Below are positions 1 through 19,615 of a DNA stretch of 64,000 bases, one piece after another (within the stretch, counting starts at the first letter, position 1; each line of letters opens with the position of its first letter). The notes under the pieces were generated by a model. It worked only from the letters and a program-made list of their open reading frames with translations. It did not search any database and was not told where the DNA came from. The DNA lies in contig JAKZAN010000005.1 in NCBI GenBank assembly GCA_023053545.1, forward strand, positions 8,246,001 to 8,310,000, in the 5' to 3' direction. This DNA is from Lepidurus packardi. Lineage: Eukaryota > Arthropoda > Branchiopoda > Notostraca > Triopsidae. Made by a program: the position numbers and the translations under genes.

Positions 1-130
1 TCTAGAGCGTAACATCAGCAACGCCACCAAAGTCCCCGGAAAATGTTTGGAGCCGTGTATTATCTCGTAAACATTGCAAAAGCGATAATGACAGAGCTGA
101 ATAGAACGTACTTATTCCCTTTTACTCTAG

Positions 131-1207
131 CTTTCAGTCGCTTAGCATCATACGCAAGGCAATACATGTGCAATACCAATAGCCCATATACATCACCATC
201 GTCAATTGATCCTGCTCCAGCTAACTGTAACTGCGGCATAAAAGGACCCGTAACAAGATTTCACTTGTCTTATAAGATAGTTGTAACACTGAGAAGTGCT
301 TTCCCTACTCTAGAACAGGATTATGGGTGGTCAGGTAACAGGACAAGTGGAATGGCCTTGGCAAGCATACTTGCTGATAGATAATATGTACATGTGCGGG
401 GGCAGCTTGCTAAACGAGAGATGGGTTGTTACTGCTGGTCACTGCTTTTATAAGAAAACCCGGGCCACAGCATTTCTTGGTCTTTATGATCTTGCTCAAT
501 CAGCAAATGCAAAGCATGTATATGACTGACAACAATGTGAAGAAAGAACCAAGGGTGACTTTATATTAGCCAAATTGTACTAGATTACGACCGGAACCTT
601 GGTAGTGCATGGGCAGTACAATTCGGCATCCCAAGATAACGACATTGCATTGCTTAGACTAAACCTACTTGCCCCATTGAGTACCGCCATCCAGCCTATT
701 ATTTGTCTACCGTATAAATACCGTTTGGACGATTTTGCCGGAAAACAGGCTACTGTTACAGGTAACTTATTAGGAAGAAATTAGTCTTAATGCGAGAAAA
801 TTTTATCTCCTCGTTACCTTATAGGCTGGGGAACTACAACGTCAGGTGGGTCAATTTCGTCTATTCTCAGGGAGGTTACCATGCCTGTGCTAAACAAAGC
901 ACAATGTACAACTTCCCCATATTTGCTTAGCCCGTCTTCGGTTACGAATAACATGTTTTGCATGTACAGTACGCCTGGCATGGATAGTTGTCAAGTAAGG
1001 CTTACAAACCCTGGAAAACGACCATGCAAAATGTATACTTTCTTACAGGGGGATTCCGGGGGGCCAGTAAACTTGGTAGATTCACTGCGTGTGTACCTTA
1101 TCGGAGTAGTCAGTTGGGGGATTGGCTGCGGAAGTCTCAACTATCCTGGGGTTTACACAAAAGTTAACAACTATATAAGCTGGATAGAGACAATGACGGG
1201 TATGTAA
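131..1207 (+). CDS. Trypsin-like serine protease (S1 family), 5' end incomplete
   Basis: Secreted S1 endopeptidase that would cut after Lys/Arg. Coding exons that join in frame are about 131-249, 314-517, 584-761, 825-994 and 1049-1207 (TAA). The activation site reads NR/IMGG (320-331), preceded by a Cys-containing propeptide (NCNCGIKGP). The catalytic triad is visible: TAGHC (His57), NDIALLRL (Asp102) and GDSGGPV (Ser195). DSCQ just before the Ser motif supplies the Asp189-type residue expected for trypsin specificity. The domain ends normally (YISWIETMTGM). The signal-peptide exon was not found; it may lie left of position 131 or outside the window, so the 5' limit is uncertain. Family and specificity are secure; the physiological substrate is unknown. 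Confidence 0.87.
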
Positions 1208-1275
1208 ACTAAGTCATCAAACTAAAATCATGCGAGATTTTTTTTTCAAATAATACAAAATAGGGGAAGCATTTT

Positions 1276-1406
1276 GCAATCTGTAAAGTGATCATGAAGA
1301 GACCGTAAAAGGAAACCCTTGCATCCATTACAAAGGTGATGTTGAATGGTATCAAAACGAATTTTCAAGCGAATTCATTTAAAATAAACTAAAAGTATTT
1401 AAATAA
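1276..1406. repeat. Direct repeat, copy 1 (~130 bp)
   Basis: Sequence from GCAATCTGTAAAGTGATCAT through AAATAAACTAAAAGTATTTA recurs in the same orientation at 1790-1915 with scattered substitutions. Shared blocks include AGGAAACCCTTGC and ATGGTATCAAAACG. No terminal inverted repeats or coding potential were seen. It lies between the protease and the 3' end of the first PABP gene. Confidence 0.75.
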
Positions 1407-1789
1407 CATTATTAAAATAAACCACAGTACACAGAGATTTACATATACAAAGGTAAACTTACATACTGTGGCCCAAATGTTCAAAACAACGCCCTCCAAT
1501 CACACTCAAACTCCACACGCGAAGCTAAAATATGGATTTTATGCGTAACTACAGAGTAAAATTAACTTACCTTAAAAACAGAATTCTGCCAAAAGCTAGT
1601 CACGACAGCAGCACTTCCAAATCCAACATGTTCGGCTGTGCGAGCGCGAAAGGGAAAGCGAGGCAGCTCCCCTTGCGTCTTCGAATGACGCGCGCTATTC
1701 AAATCCAATAAAACTCGTTAAATAAAATCTTTCTTTTCAAGGTTTACCTTACAGAAACAGGCATATAAAAATTAGCCTAGCATAAATTA

Positions 1790-1915
1790 GCAATCTATAA
1801 AATGATCATAAAGAGACCATAAAAGGAAACCCTTGCTCCATGCAAAAATGATGCTAAATGGTATCAAAACGGGTTTACAAGCGAGATTCCCTTAAATAAA
1901 CTGAAAGCATTTATT
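1790..1915. repeat. Direct repeat, copy 2
   Basis: Second copy of the segment at 1276-1406, about 80-85% identical by eye, with several A/G transitions. The 380 bp between the copies are unique. This could be a local duplication or two copies of a dispersed repeat. Confidence 0.75.
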
Positions 1916-2337
1916 TATTTCAGTTTTCTTTTTTTCAAAACTCGACTTGTGAAGTGATAAATTCTGCTGCTCCATAACGAATTAGTTTTCCGAAAGATCA
2001 ATCCCGTAACATGAAAAATAAGTAAGTACGAAACCAAAAATTTTTTGTCCGGCTGTAATTGTAATAACGTAACCAGTTACAAGCTTCCAGGAAACGGAAG
2101 GACTTCACCCAGTCCCACAAAAGGGAAACGAGACCAAAACAAAAAAAAAAAACACGAACGAAAAGTAATTTACGCGTGAAAACAAAAAAAAAAAACTAAG
2201 ACAAGTTTCAATTAACGTTGCTTTTTTTTTGCAATTATCAAGTTTTACTGTTTTTATGAAAGTTTTTAGCATTTTTATTTACCCAGTTTGAGAACTTCCA
2301 AACCACCTACTCCTTGTACTCCCCTCTCAGTTGCGAT

Positions 2338-8850
<6,513 letters not shown>

Positions 8851-9388
8851 AACCGCTTATTGCTCCCATGTCTTATTTCCTTTTTGCTTCCCTTTCCTTG
8901 TGTTCTCTTGGTTGCGGGTTATATCGATCCATCTAATGATTCCATGCATTAGTTTGTCTCATTTTGAATTTCTAAAACAACAACACAAAAAAGAGAAAGT
9001 CACGATGAAAAAAAAGATTCCTACAAAGGTGGGAAAAAAGTTACAAAAACCACAACGGAAAAAAAACTAAACAAAAATATTGAATAACCCTTGACATTAT
9101 TATGCAAGGGAAAAAGCCCTATAACAGTACCATACCTCCACAAGGAAGGAAAAAAAAGAAAAAGACGAAAGCTTGACAAAAAAAACCGCGGACTACAAAC
9201 AAGAAGCTGGATAACTGAGAGGAATTTTTGCATGAATTCGCCCAAAACGGAAATCGTTTTCTTTGTTTTCTTTATTATTCTGAAATAAACATACGCATTT
9301 GCGCAGGGAAACGCTCGACTTTCTTGGTTATGATAATGATTATCAAAGAAGCAAAAGCAACGGAAGGAACAAAAAAGCAATGCAGACT
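8851..9388. terminator. 3' UTR of PABP copy 2, poly(A) signal at 9284-9289
   Basis: Untranslated interval between two convergent genes. AATAAA at 9284-9289 is the best plus-strand poly(A) signal. The Tudor gene on the other strand stops at 9389, so the two 3' UTRs probably approach or overlap. Short frames here are low-complexity A- or T-rich and not credible genes. Confidence 0.6.
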
Positions 9389-12300
9389 TTAAATCGGTCC
9401 ACTGGTAGGATTCTTTAGCTTGGCCATCTCTTCGTGAATGAAGAGATCGTCAGTCGGATCCGTAACATCCACCAAATATAATACACACACGCGGCCCTCC
9501 ATCTTTTCCAACTTGGCCGAAAATTCTCTTTGGTCAACAATCTCTTTAAAAGTGACTGCATCACGGGATGTCCAGTCCCATCCCTCTACTCCTGTAATAT
9601 TGTGTTTAGGGCACTAAAACCAACAAACTTTAACAACATACCCGCAAGCGAGCATTCTAGCCCTTGGCTCGGAAGCTGCGCAAACTGTTCTTCCAAAGGA
9701 AACAGACAATCATAGCCGATGAAACCTTCATTAGCCACATCAATGAATTCCACGCAAGCAAACTTTGGCATAATTTCTGGACTTCGGATTTTTACCCTAC
9801 ACTCAAAGGAAATAAGGGCATATTTCAAGATTTACACAAATTTGAACATTTGAATAAATGGCGCTTGTGGAATTTACCCCCACATGCTAAACAGTAAGCC
9901 AGGAACCTGCACATTGTAGAGGGGTTTCGTGGTTATATCGCGGTTAATGGCATGCTCACCACTCATGGGGTGCTGAGAAAAAACTAAAAGACCGTTTCTT
10001 TTTTGTAAACTTACAATCACAATAACTCAAACACACACTAAGCCACCTAACTCTAATGCAAAGTGTGTTGTAAAAAGTCACACGAATAGTTCTGGACTAT
10101 TAATGCCACGCATATTGTCCATTACCGGGTTCGTAATTAGCATGTTGGGGTAAGCTCCACAAGCGCACATAATGAATTAAATAAATGAAAATAATTCATT
10201 TAAATAAATGTGTAAAGTAACCTGTGAAAAGCTCCGTCATAGAAAGCTACCATATACGAGCCAGCAACCGGTTTGAGTTCCATACTCGTCCTACGGGAGT
10301 AGGTGTCATACATAGCCTTCATCATAGTCTCGAACTTGGTTCGATCAGCTAATCGTTGGACCTAGATCATCGATTATGTACGTGAATTGGCAAGTACAGC
10401 TGAGGGAATCTTACATAGAATCTCCCAGGATTGGCCGAGAATACGACGTAAACATCCACAAATTCTCCCATATCCAAAGGAGCAGCAGGCTGGATTGACA
10501 CGCCGGAAGGTGGCGTAGAGCTGCGCAAAGAGCCTACAAAAATATAGGGTGAGACGGCGTACGGAATGACGGCAATCACAAAAATAATCACCGTAAGAAG
10601 AGCGACGGTCCCCACCAGAACCGACAGGTGTGCTACGACCCGACTTCTTGGTAAACAGGTCTTCTTTCAGCTTCATTGTTGCGTTAAGGGATACACATTC
10701 ATGCTCTTTAATTTCTAACAACTCAACCAAGGGAATCCCTCCTGGAAGAGTAGCTGGAGTGTTGACCTGAATGAAAATCTCCTTATCATCCGGAACCCTG
10801 CATCGCAAATAGTCTTTGGCTTGTACGGAGAATTCCAGATCAGGTTTAGCCGGATCTGGCACTCCACTCAAACGTACCAGAATTGCCTAGGAATAAACAC
10901 GTTGTACTTTTCAAGTGACAAGTTAAAAGCGATGAACACACTTGAGCGGGCAAAGTGAGAAGCGCCGTTTCTGTTGGTGGAATTTCGCGCATGTCATCTA
11001 AGTTTACAATCTCTACATTCCCATAATCAATAAAGTGAACAGGAACCTGGGAAACAAGAGCATTTAGCTTAAGGCAGAATAAGAAAGGAATGTAATATTG
11101 GTAATATTTACAGATCCGGTTGACGTCTGATTTGCCTTCACTGTACATCGGTAGTACAACCCATCGTTTGCAAACAAGGCAAGAAACACGCGGTCTGGTT
11201 CTTCGAACAAAGCACTCGGGGAAGGCACAATTAGCTCTTCCTCTCGAGCTATAAGGAATTCAATCAAATTGCCCACAAGATGAAAGCACGTCGAGTTTAT
11301 ATTAATGTAGATATCCCCATTAGGATAAATATAGGATACGTAGCACTTCCCCATGGAATTTACCTACAAAGAGGCAGTCAATGTACAGTCTTACTCAAGT
11401 ACGGAAATCAAAGAATTACTGGTGGTAGGGAAAGTTCTGATTCCTTCTCCAATACTGCGTCTATCATCAGCTGGTTAATATACGTCAATTGTTCGTTGGA
11501 AATATCATCATCTGCAGTTGCAAACAGTTGGACTGTTACGGGGTCCCTGTAGAGAACTTTTGCAATCACATGTTTGCCCAAAACTCGGCTACAAAGCACG
11601 TCATAAGCTGCGTCGCTACTAGTGATGTTGCGAAACCCAGCCACTTGCGCTGCGCAAGCCTAAAACAAGCAAATAACCCATGTTTCTTAATTCGAGACTT
11701 CTTCAAATTTCAAGCTAAAAAATAACCTGGATCGGAAGGTTAAAGAAATCCGGACTCAGCTTTCGAATATTTTCCAGAGACACATTATCGACATCTCCTA
11801 AGTCAACCAACTCTACGATATATGAGCCATCCTCGTTTTGCTGAGAAATGATAGCGCGAAACCAGAGCGAATCCACGTAGACAGCGTAGGCCTGGCCAAT
11901 AACAACCGATTCCAGGAAGTTCGTGTCGTTAATGTAGTGGAGTTCCATATTAATGGACAACTCGTCATACAGATCCTACAGATTTCATTATTTCAAAAAA
12001 TTATCATTTATAATTTGGTAAAGGTAATTTCAGAAAGCAAATTTTATCATCTTACTTCTTCGCCCGTCTCAATTCGGAATTCCACTTTGGATGAATTCTT
12101 TACAATAGTTACGAATATATCCCATTCATCAGATTCGGGCAACTGTATATTGCGGAGAGTAGATGAATTTCCGTTGACGCCACTTTCACACAGAAAATTT
12201 TGTTTTTCATCCGAATCTGGACTCGCCAGTTCAACTGGCGAAAAGGGTACAACAGTCAGCGTAGGTGTACGCTAGAATAGTAAATAAAAAAGTATTCAAT

Positions 12301-14439
12301 AATGTGAGTACAGTGTATGTGAGCACTATCAGTTAACGAACAATTCGGATAACGAACACCTAACAGAAAACCAACAGGTTCTCTGGTTAAAAACCCGGAG
12401 GTAAAAAATGACACTTTTGAGTTCTATTGTTGCAAAACGCTCCCCAGAAAAAAGTGACAATAAGGTGTCACTCGGGTTCAAAATTGATAGTAGGATTAAA
12501 AATGAATTAGGTTAACCATTCTCATCAACTTTCGTTGATGAAAATCGTTAAAACTTGCCCTTTCCTTCACTCCATTAGCTGAAAAAAAATCCTTGTTCGA
12601 AAAATTTGACAGCGGGATACATTATACCCGTTTGTCACTAAATACGGAGAACGTGTTGCACAGAACAAACACAATAAGAAGCGACGCTGTATGTAAGATT
12701 TGTCAACACGTTCTCCGGATTATTTTTAGTAAATATCGTATTATTGTTATTACATACAAATAAACGGAGTAAGAATTTACGTAAATTTTTCTTTGGGTCT
12801 CCAGAACGAATTTATCAAATTCCCATTAAAGTCTACGGGTAAACCGATGTTCGTTTAACGAACATTGCTTTTAATGGATTGCGTTCTTTAACCGATCACC
12901 CTATGTATATACAATAAAATAGCATGAAATAAATAAATAAAATAAGTACAAATATAAATAAACATAGTATTCAATAATATTCTGCTGACAAGCACGTTTT
13001 AAGAATGGCTTTACCTTTTTATGTACATTAAGGATAAAATCCTTATCTACACTCTCGACCATCAAAATGTTAAGATCTAGGTCTTGCACCCAATTTTGGG
13101 TTAGCCGTTCGCTAAAATTCTGGCGGTACAACGATTCGACATTGGTTGCCCACATGCCCGCGGGGTGTCCACTCAGTAGCTAGCAAGGAAGTTCAATTAC
13201 TTAACAAAGCCTTTCACACAAGATGGTGCGACAACTTACTTGAAGAACCCTCATCGTAACTTCAGCCGGATCTCGCGTTTCTGGCGAAGATGTTTCTAAA
13301 TCGGATGGTTTCTTGAGTTCGTCATAAGCTTTACTATAAGCTATGTTCAAGGCAACCTGTTTGCTTTTCGTTTCGGATGGATAGCTCGAAAAGGACAGGC
13401 CTTCTCCAATCTGGGGAAAGGAAGACAAATTGAGAATGAGTAACACGAAATGCTGAATACATCCCAGATTCTTACTTCGACTTTCGCTACGATTTGGTTA
13501 TAATCTTTCCCAGTAGTTATAAATTTCTCCACCGGTGGAGGTAGACCTTTTAAATTTGCCAGATGTTGGACGCTCTCTTTCAGCGATTCCTGCTTAGGCT
13601 GGTGCTTGACTACGGAAGGTGGGGGTCGCACAGGAGTAGGAATAAGAGGCTCCTGAGCTGCTCTAGGGAGTCGCAAAGTATTCGGTTGCATAGCACGAAT
13701 CACTGCGGTGTTCGGAACAGTGCGCTGTAACCCAGTGCTAGTTAACCTAACATACGGTTGGTCTGATTGGAAAAAGGGCTGTGGTGCGGAATACTGAGAA
13801 AGATTTATTCCAGTTGCTTCGCACGGGTTCCTAGGTCGCTGAGTAAAGACTTGATGCATTAATGGTACTGCTCGTTGTACATGACGTTCGACTGGCCTAT
13901 ACGGTGACTTCATCCATGGAGACGGTATCTACAAAAACTTGTTTGACATGTCTAGAAGACCGAACTTCTACAATAATTGCGAACCTGTCTTGTCTGCATT
14001 CTTCGACCACTCCCCCTTTTCTTAAGTGAAGTTTTTTGCCCTCCCACTAGCTTTTGGATGTGCCCACTGTCTTTCGTTGCCACAGGTCCGCAAAAGTAGG
14101 TGTTCGAATTCCTATTTTTGACCATGCTCACCGTATCACTTATTGACAGCAAGAAGTCTTCCAGGCAACGAGCGTTAAATTGCTTAAAAGGGATGGGTCT
14201 TCCACACTCTTTCGAGAATGAATCTGAAAAGCAAAGTTTTAATTTCCTACTGCACTTATATAGATGGAGAATAAGATTAATCTAGTTCTGGAAAACGAAA
14301 AGTACTTACTGTTAAGCTCTTGAACGGTAACCATGTTTTTACTAGCCGTGGCAACCAAACAAGCCCGAATTTCACGCTTAAGCACATCCAATTCATGGTT
14401 GGTTTCATGACCAGGCATGGCTGGCCTAGACAGAGCCAT
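9389..14439 (-). CDS. LOTUS and Tudor domain protein, TDRD7-like (1043 aa)
   Basis: Germ-granule scaffold: in this family LOTUS domains bind RNA or Vasa-type helicases and Tudor domains bind dimethyl-arginine of Piwi proteins. Fifteen exons, all phases closing: 14439-14310, 14223-13985, 13928-13476, 13410-13240, 13179-13015, 12271-12056, 11975-11727, 11659-11420, 11363-11112, 11046-10942, 10886-10592, 10533-10415, 10361-10222, 9796-9642, 9591-9389. Domains: LOTUS 1 about 17-85 (CGRPIPFKQFNARCLEDFL); a dsRNA-binding-like stretch about 255-320; LOTUS 2 about 325-386 (GMWATNVESLYRQNF); Tudor 1 about 470-541; Tudor 2 about 622-740 (VHFIDYGNVEIVNLDDM); Tudor 3 about 880-976 (VEFIDVANEGFI). The end (LYLVDVTDPTDDLFIHEEM) resembles TDRD5/7 C-termini. 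The donor after exon 2 (GTTCGC) is weak. TDRD5 is the alternative name. Confidence 0.87.
9877..10150. mobile_element. TA-flanked MITE-like element in a Tudor-gene intron
   Basis: 274 bp with inverted ends: left CCCCCACATGCTAA, right complement CCCCAACATGCTAA (13 of 14 match), with weaker similarity further in. Both ends abut TA (9875-9876 and 10151-10152), as expected for Tc1/mariner-type insertion. It occupies most of the 425-bp intron between the two exons of Tudor 3. No transposase. No second copy was seen in the window. Confidence 0.5.
12318..12905. repeat. Transposon-like repeat in a Tudor-gene intron
   Basis: The 743-bp intron 12272-13014 is far longer than its neighbours. Near its ends are inverted sequences ATC(A/G)GTTAA(C/A)GAAC (12327 region and complement of the 12880 region), with GTTCGTTTAACGAAC nearby. 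A 15-bp inverted repeat (ACGGAGAACGTGTTG, about 12644, and CAACACGTTCTCCG, about 12698) forms a hairpin. It suggests a decayed Tc1/mariner- or pogo-type MITE. Exact limits and target duplication are unclear. Confidence 0.35.
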
Positions 14440-15198
14440 GACAGCCAAGGAAACTCCTGCCCTTGATTTCGCGAAACTAAAATTAGTTAAGTATATCAGT
14501 ACGTGTGATTTAAATAGCCAAACGTCCCTCCTCATCTTATACCATAAACAAAGAATATAACCCAAAGTTTGTATGCATCCTGCCCCGCTTTAACGAATGT
14601 CGAAAGTGCACACCAAAACATATGCAACTTTAACCTTGTCTGATATCTTGTACTTCTTTTAATGGAAAAACACGACCACTGACTTTTTAAAAAAGGCATG
14701 CTCAGTCCAAGTTATGCAATAATAGCAAAAAAACAACAAAATGGAAAGCAAAAACATGGAAAAAAAATACCTGTAGATTTGTTTTCAATGTCTTTTCGCC
14801 TCCTCACCCTTTGCACGTGGATGTGACGGTGCAATGTGGAACGCGGAAACATACGTTTCAAGGCCACCTAACGGAATAGACAGGTCACCTCCAATGTAAA
14901 CATGCTGCGGAAATAAATCTAGGACGGTTTTGGCGCCAATTCAAGAAAACATACCGCTGTTCGGTAGCACCACAGTACAAAGGTCACGTACTGTACTTTC
15001 TCATTCGAAGGCAAGGAAGATTATTATTTGAAAAAGAAATAAAGAGGCGTTTCTGTTAATAAATAAATTCACTCCTAAATAAAAGAATTAATCAAAATAT
15101 AATAGAAACCCAAGTGCAAAAACAAAAATTCAATAAAAAGGACGCACATTCCAAGATTGTATTCGGAACGCAATTTTCTTTTTACAAGAGGCAGGTGT
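14440..15198. other. Interval between Tudor gene and RPS8
   Basis: Must contain the Tudor gene's minus-strand promoter and the RPS8 3' flank. No coding frame, RNA gene or repeat that I can support. Confidence 0.4.
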
Positions 15199-16572
<1,374 letters not shown>

Positions 16573-16794
16573 TCTCGCTCTTCAGCTGAAGGGAAAAGAC
16601 AACAACAGAGCTACCAATCTCCGATTTCCGTTTCTTGCTTCAGCACTTACCACAGAGCGTTTTAGGGATAGTGTGGCTACCGTAACGTCACTGAGCGGGG
16701 AAAGTTTGAAACAGTTTGTGCTTGCTACTTCTGCGATTTTTTGAGGATTTTTGTAGATCTTGGACAGAGGAATTATTTTATCTTACCTGAACAA
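16573..16794. promoter_or_regulatory. Shared divergent promoter RPS8 / RBM18
   Basis: 222 bp separate the two start codons, so both promoters lie here. On the minus strand CTTTTCCCTTC (16598-16588) is a likely TOP transcription start for RPS8. No TATA box is obvious. Confidence 0.6.
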
Positions 16795-17682
16795 ATGACT
16801 TCCAAAGCTGAAGTAATAACTTGCATCTTTACTAAATTCTACTAAAACTGTAATATTTAGAGTCATACCAGTGGGAAAACGTCAATTCGTAGAGAGGCTG
16901 ATTCTAAAGATACAACAACACAAACTGATTCACAGAAACAGAAGCAAATACAGGATTTGGATCTCGAAGCCGAATTAGCTTACGCTGGGCAGCTAAATGA
17001 CAAAAGACTATGGATTGGGAATCTCGACCCACGTGTTACAGAGTAAGTAAATTGTATTTGCTGATATTGTCTCCTTTATTAACTTATTTTTGTCTTTTTT
17101 TCTTAACTGGTTTGAACTCATCAAACTATTCCGGGTCTACGGCGCCATTCAAAAACTGGACTTCCTTTTCCATAAAACTGGGCCTCTAGCCAACTTACCA
17201 AGAGGTTATGCATTCTTAACTTTTGAAGACAGAAGCAGTCCGATCAAAGCTCGACAAGCATTAGACGGGAAGAAACTGTATTCAAGACCCATGCTAGTCA
17301 AAGCAGCTAACAGAGTTTGCAAGGTACTTAGCTTAAAACAGCAATGTTCCATAAAAAAAAAACGTTGATTGTCTTTTAGGAAGATTTAATTGATGATAAA
17401 GGGAAAGTTGACATACCGGCTCTTCGAGGCGCCAAAACAGCTGCTGATAAGTCTCAAGCAAGTATAGACAGCAAAATCTATGCCATTGAAGCCAAGCTGA
17501 AATCGCTTGATCAGCAGAGACAATTGGGGGACGCGGGCTCAACAAGAGCGCTTGGCATATCTCCCCTATCGCGTTTGGCTGTCTGCGCTACTCAACCAAA
17601 GCCTACAACGTTTAAAAATCGTTCTCATTCCTCACAAGGACCCCGTAGAGGCTCTTACAACAAACCTTACTCCAAGCATTAA
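16795..17682 (+). CDS. RBM18: RNA-binding protein 18 (single RRM), 238 aa
   Basis: Single-RRM protein of unknown molecular role, conserved in animals. Exons 16795-16812, 16861-17042, 17110-17323, 17380-17682. The RRM (about 55-140) starts RLWIGNLDPRVTE, continues FDFLFHKTG-like (LDFLFHKTGPLANLPRGYAF) and has RNP1 RGYAFLTF. The C-terminal helix SIDSKIYAIEAKLKSL matches the family's KIKAIEAKLK. Human RBM18 is 190 aa; this one has a longer N-terminus. Intron 2 (17043-17109) appears to end in TG rather than AG, and no AG gives the conserved frame. AATAAA at 17741-17746 is the likely poly(A) signal. The first exon is short and less certain. Confidence 0.88.
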
Positions 17683-17969
17683 ATACATTGCTTCTCCTTT
17701 AAATGTGCTCGTCCCTTTGATAGAAAAACCGTATTTATTGAATAAACGCTAATTATGTAATTTGAACAATATGAGAGATTCTCACTTGTCACATGAACTG
17801 GGTAAATGATATACAAGACCATCCATGTTTTCCCATGGACAACAAGCAATTTAAAGTCACTTGAATCAAACCAACAGTGACGAATTAATCAACATTTGTC
17901 TACAAAGGAACGGGATACTTGTTGAATAGTAAAAAGGCCTGAACGCTTGCCGATGACTTGTTTTGCAGA

Positions 17970-19615
17970 TTAAAAGTTTTTCTCTTTATCAATGAAACGT
18001 TTCCAAAGCTGCAAATAATGAGATCGTTCGGCAGCTTGGAGTTGCTGAAGCTCCATCTCATACAATAGCCCGCGTAGTTTCGCAGTCCATTTGGCGAAAG
18101 CACGCAACAAGCATTCCAAAATGCGAACAGGAGCTTTAATAAATAAAAATTAAAAACCGGAAGTTATGCACCGCAAAATAACACTTACTTTCTGCTTTGC
18201 TCATCTTCAAGTAGCGATTCAATTTTTGCAAAACGCACTCCCAAATTCTCAAATCTTCTACAAACGCAGACGCCAGATTACTTTCTTTCAGACGACGGGA
18301 GAAATCCATCAACTACGAGATTATATCATAATTGGTAAACTTTAATAAAGTATTTTCTTAATAAATTAACTTGTTACCTTTTCATACTCAATATGGGCTT
18401 CAACGACTAACGCATGTAAATTAATCTGAAAAGGGACACGTACATTCGAATCGTGTACCCTTCCTTGGCGTTCACACGACAGGTCTCGCAGCTGCTCGCC
18501 ACAGACATGAAGTAGCCGAACTACATTGGTTTTACACCTGGGAATGTAGCAATGTACGTTGCAAATCAGGATTTCTAGAAACAGCAAAAAGAGCATTACC
18601 TTGCAGAATCTTTTTCTTGATCTACATCACGAAGCTGTTTCTCGTGGACAGACTGCGCGAGATCAGCATCGCATGGGTAGAGACGGACTTCATCATAGTA
18701 ATCTTTGGCCTGGCTGTCGGCGAAAAACATGGGCGGGGTCCCATTCTTGAGTTCTACGGGAGAACTGCATTGCAAAGCTACAGGTGGTGTTCCTCCATTG
18801 CGATGCAAGAGTCGCGGATCCATGCGGTTATGGAAGGTTGGGGGAGGGAGACGATAATGTGAAGGCGGGGCATTATTCGGAGTAATCAGAAAGCGAGTGG
18901 CTTCTAATTGCTGGGCAATTACTTCGACTGGAATGTGAGCGAGGTCGTCCAGGGTTTGACCTGGAAACAACTTGCCAAGCTTGGCAAGCAGCAAATGACT
19001 ATCATAAGCCTGGTCCAAAGAAGTGCTGCGAGGATCGCTGGAACTCGCAGATTCAAGTGAGATATCTAAAGAGGATTGGGGTAGATATGTCCAACAAGTT
19101 CTACCAGCTTGGGGCAAATGAGGCGCTTGATTCGGGCGAGGACCAAACAACTTGGGCTCGTTCGAGTAAAGCTGAGATTTTTCCTGGCGATAAGGCACGT
19201 TTGGTACGGAAAAGCTATGCGCTGCGTCTTGAGATGTGTTTAAATTATCGTAACGTGAGTAATGAGAGTTCCCGTTGAAATATTGCGATTGAAGGTACAT
19301 TGACGAATGTGGCTGATTCGAGTTGTGCGCGCATGGACTAGGAACATACGCCTGAATCTCGCGAGTATTCTGGGTATTTAGTTGCATATTTTGGCCATTT
19401 TGCGCTTGGGATTGGGGTTTCCAAATGTCGTCGCTACTTAGTGCTGGTAAGGAAGTTTTAGTTTGAGCATGGGGGTTACTCCAGTCCCATTGTGCAGGTA
19501 GAGGTGGTTTGAAAGCGAAAGGGTTGTTGGCACTTTCCTCGTCGAAAAGGCTTGTCACCAGGTCATTTACAAGTGGGTTGCTCGAAGCCGGTAGCCCAAC
19601 TTTAGAGAATGCCAT
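17970..19615 (-). CDS. MEIOC-like (meiosis-specific coiled-coil) protein, 487 aa
   Basis: Four exons in sense order, 19615-18600, 18537-18378, 18312-18189 and 18133-17970, close to 487 aa. Residues 1-230 are Ser/Asn/Gln-rich and probably disordered. From about 230 a structured helical region follows (LLLAKLGKLFPGQTLDDLAHIPVEVIAQQL), and the C-terminus is helical (LMDFSRRLKESNLASAFVEDL; ECLLRAFAKWTAKLRGLLYEM). The pattern of this C-terminal half resembles MEIOC, whose vertebrate member works with YTHDC2 to stabilise the meiotic programme. The match is by pattern from memory, not alignment, so the name is tentative. It is head to head with the ALDH gene. Confidence 0.5.

Larger units (their letters stand above)
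1208..2337. other. Intergenic interval, protease to PABP 3' end
   Basis: No gene seen. It holds the two direct-repeat copies and, at 2140-2240, A- and T-rich runs that probably belong to the 3' UTR of the minus-strand PABP gene ending at 2338. Confidence 0.5.

Noticed and set aside
43-384. 113-codon plus-strand frame
   Set aside because: Only its middle (about 131-249) is the protease propeptide exon; the rest reads through intron and the wrong frame of the next exon.
9021-9380. 119-codon minus-strand frame rich in Phe/Leu
   Set aside because: It is the complement of the A-rich PABP 3' UTR; composition explains it.
9877-10150. Possible extra Tudor-gene exons (frames such as MLITNPVMDNMRGINSPELF)
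   Set aside because: The Tudor fold joins perfectly from 10222 to 9796 without them, and the interval is bounded by inverted repeats and TA.
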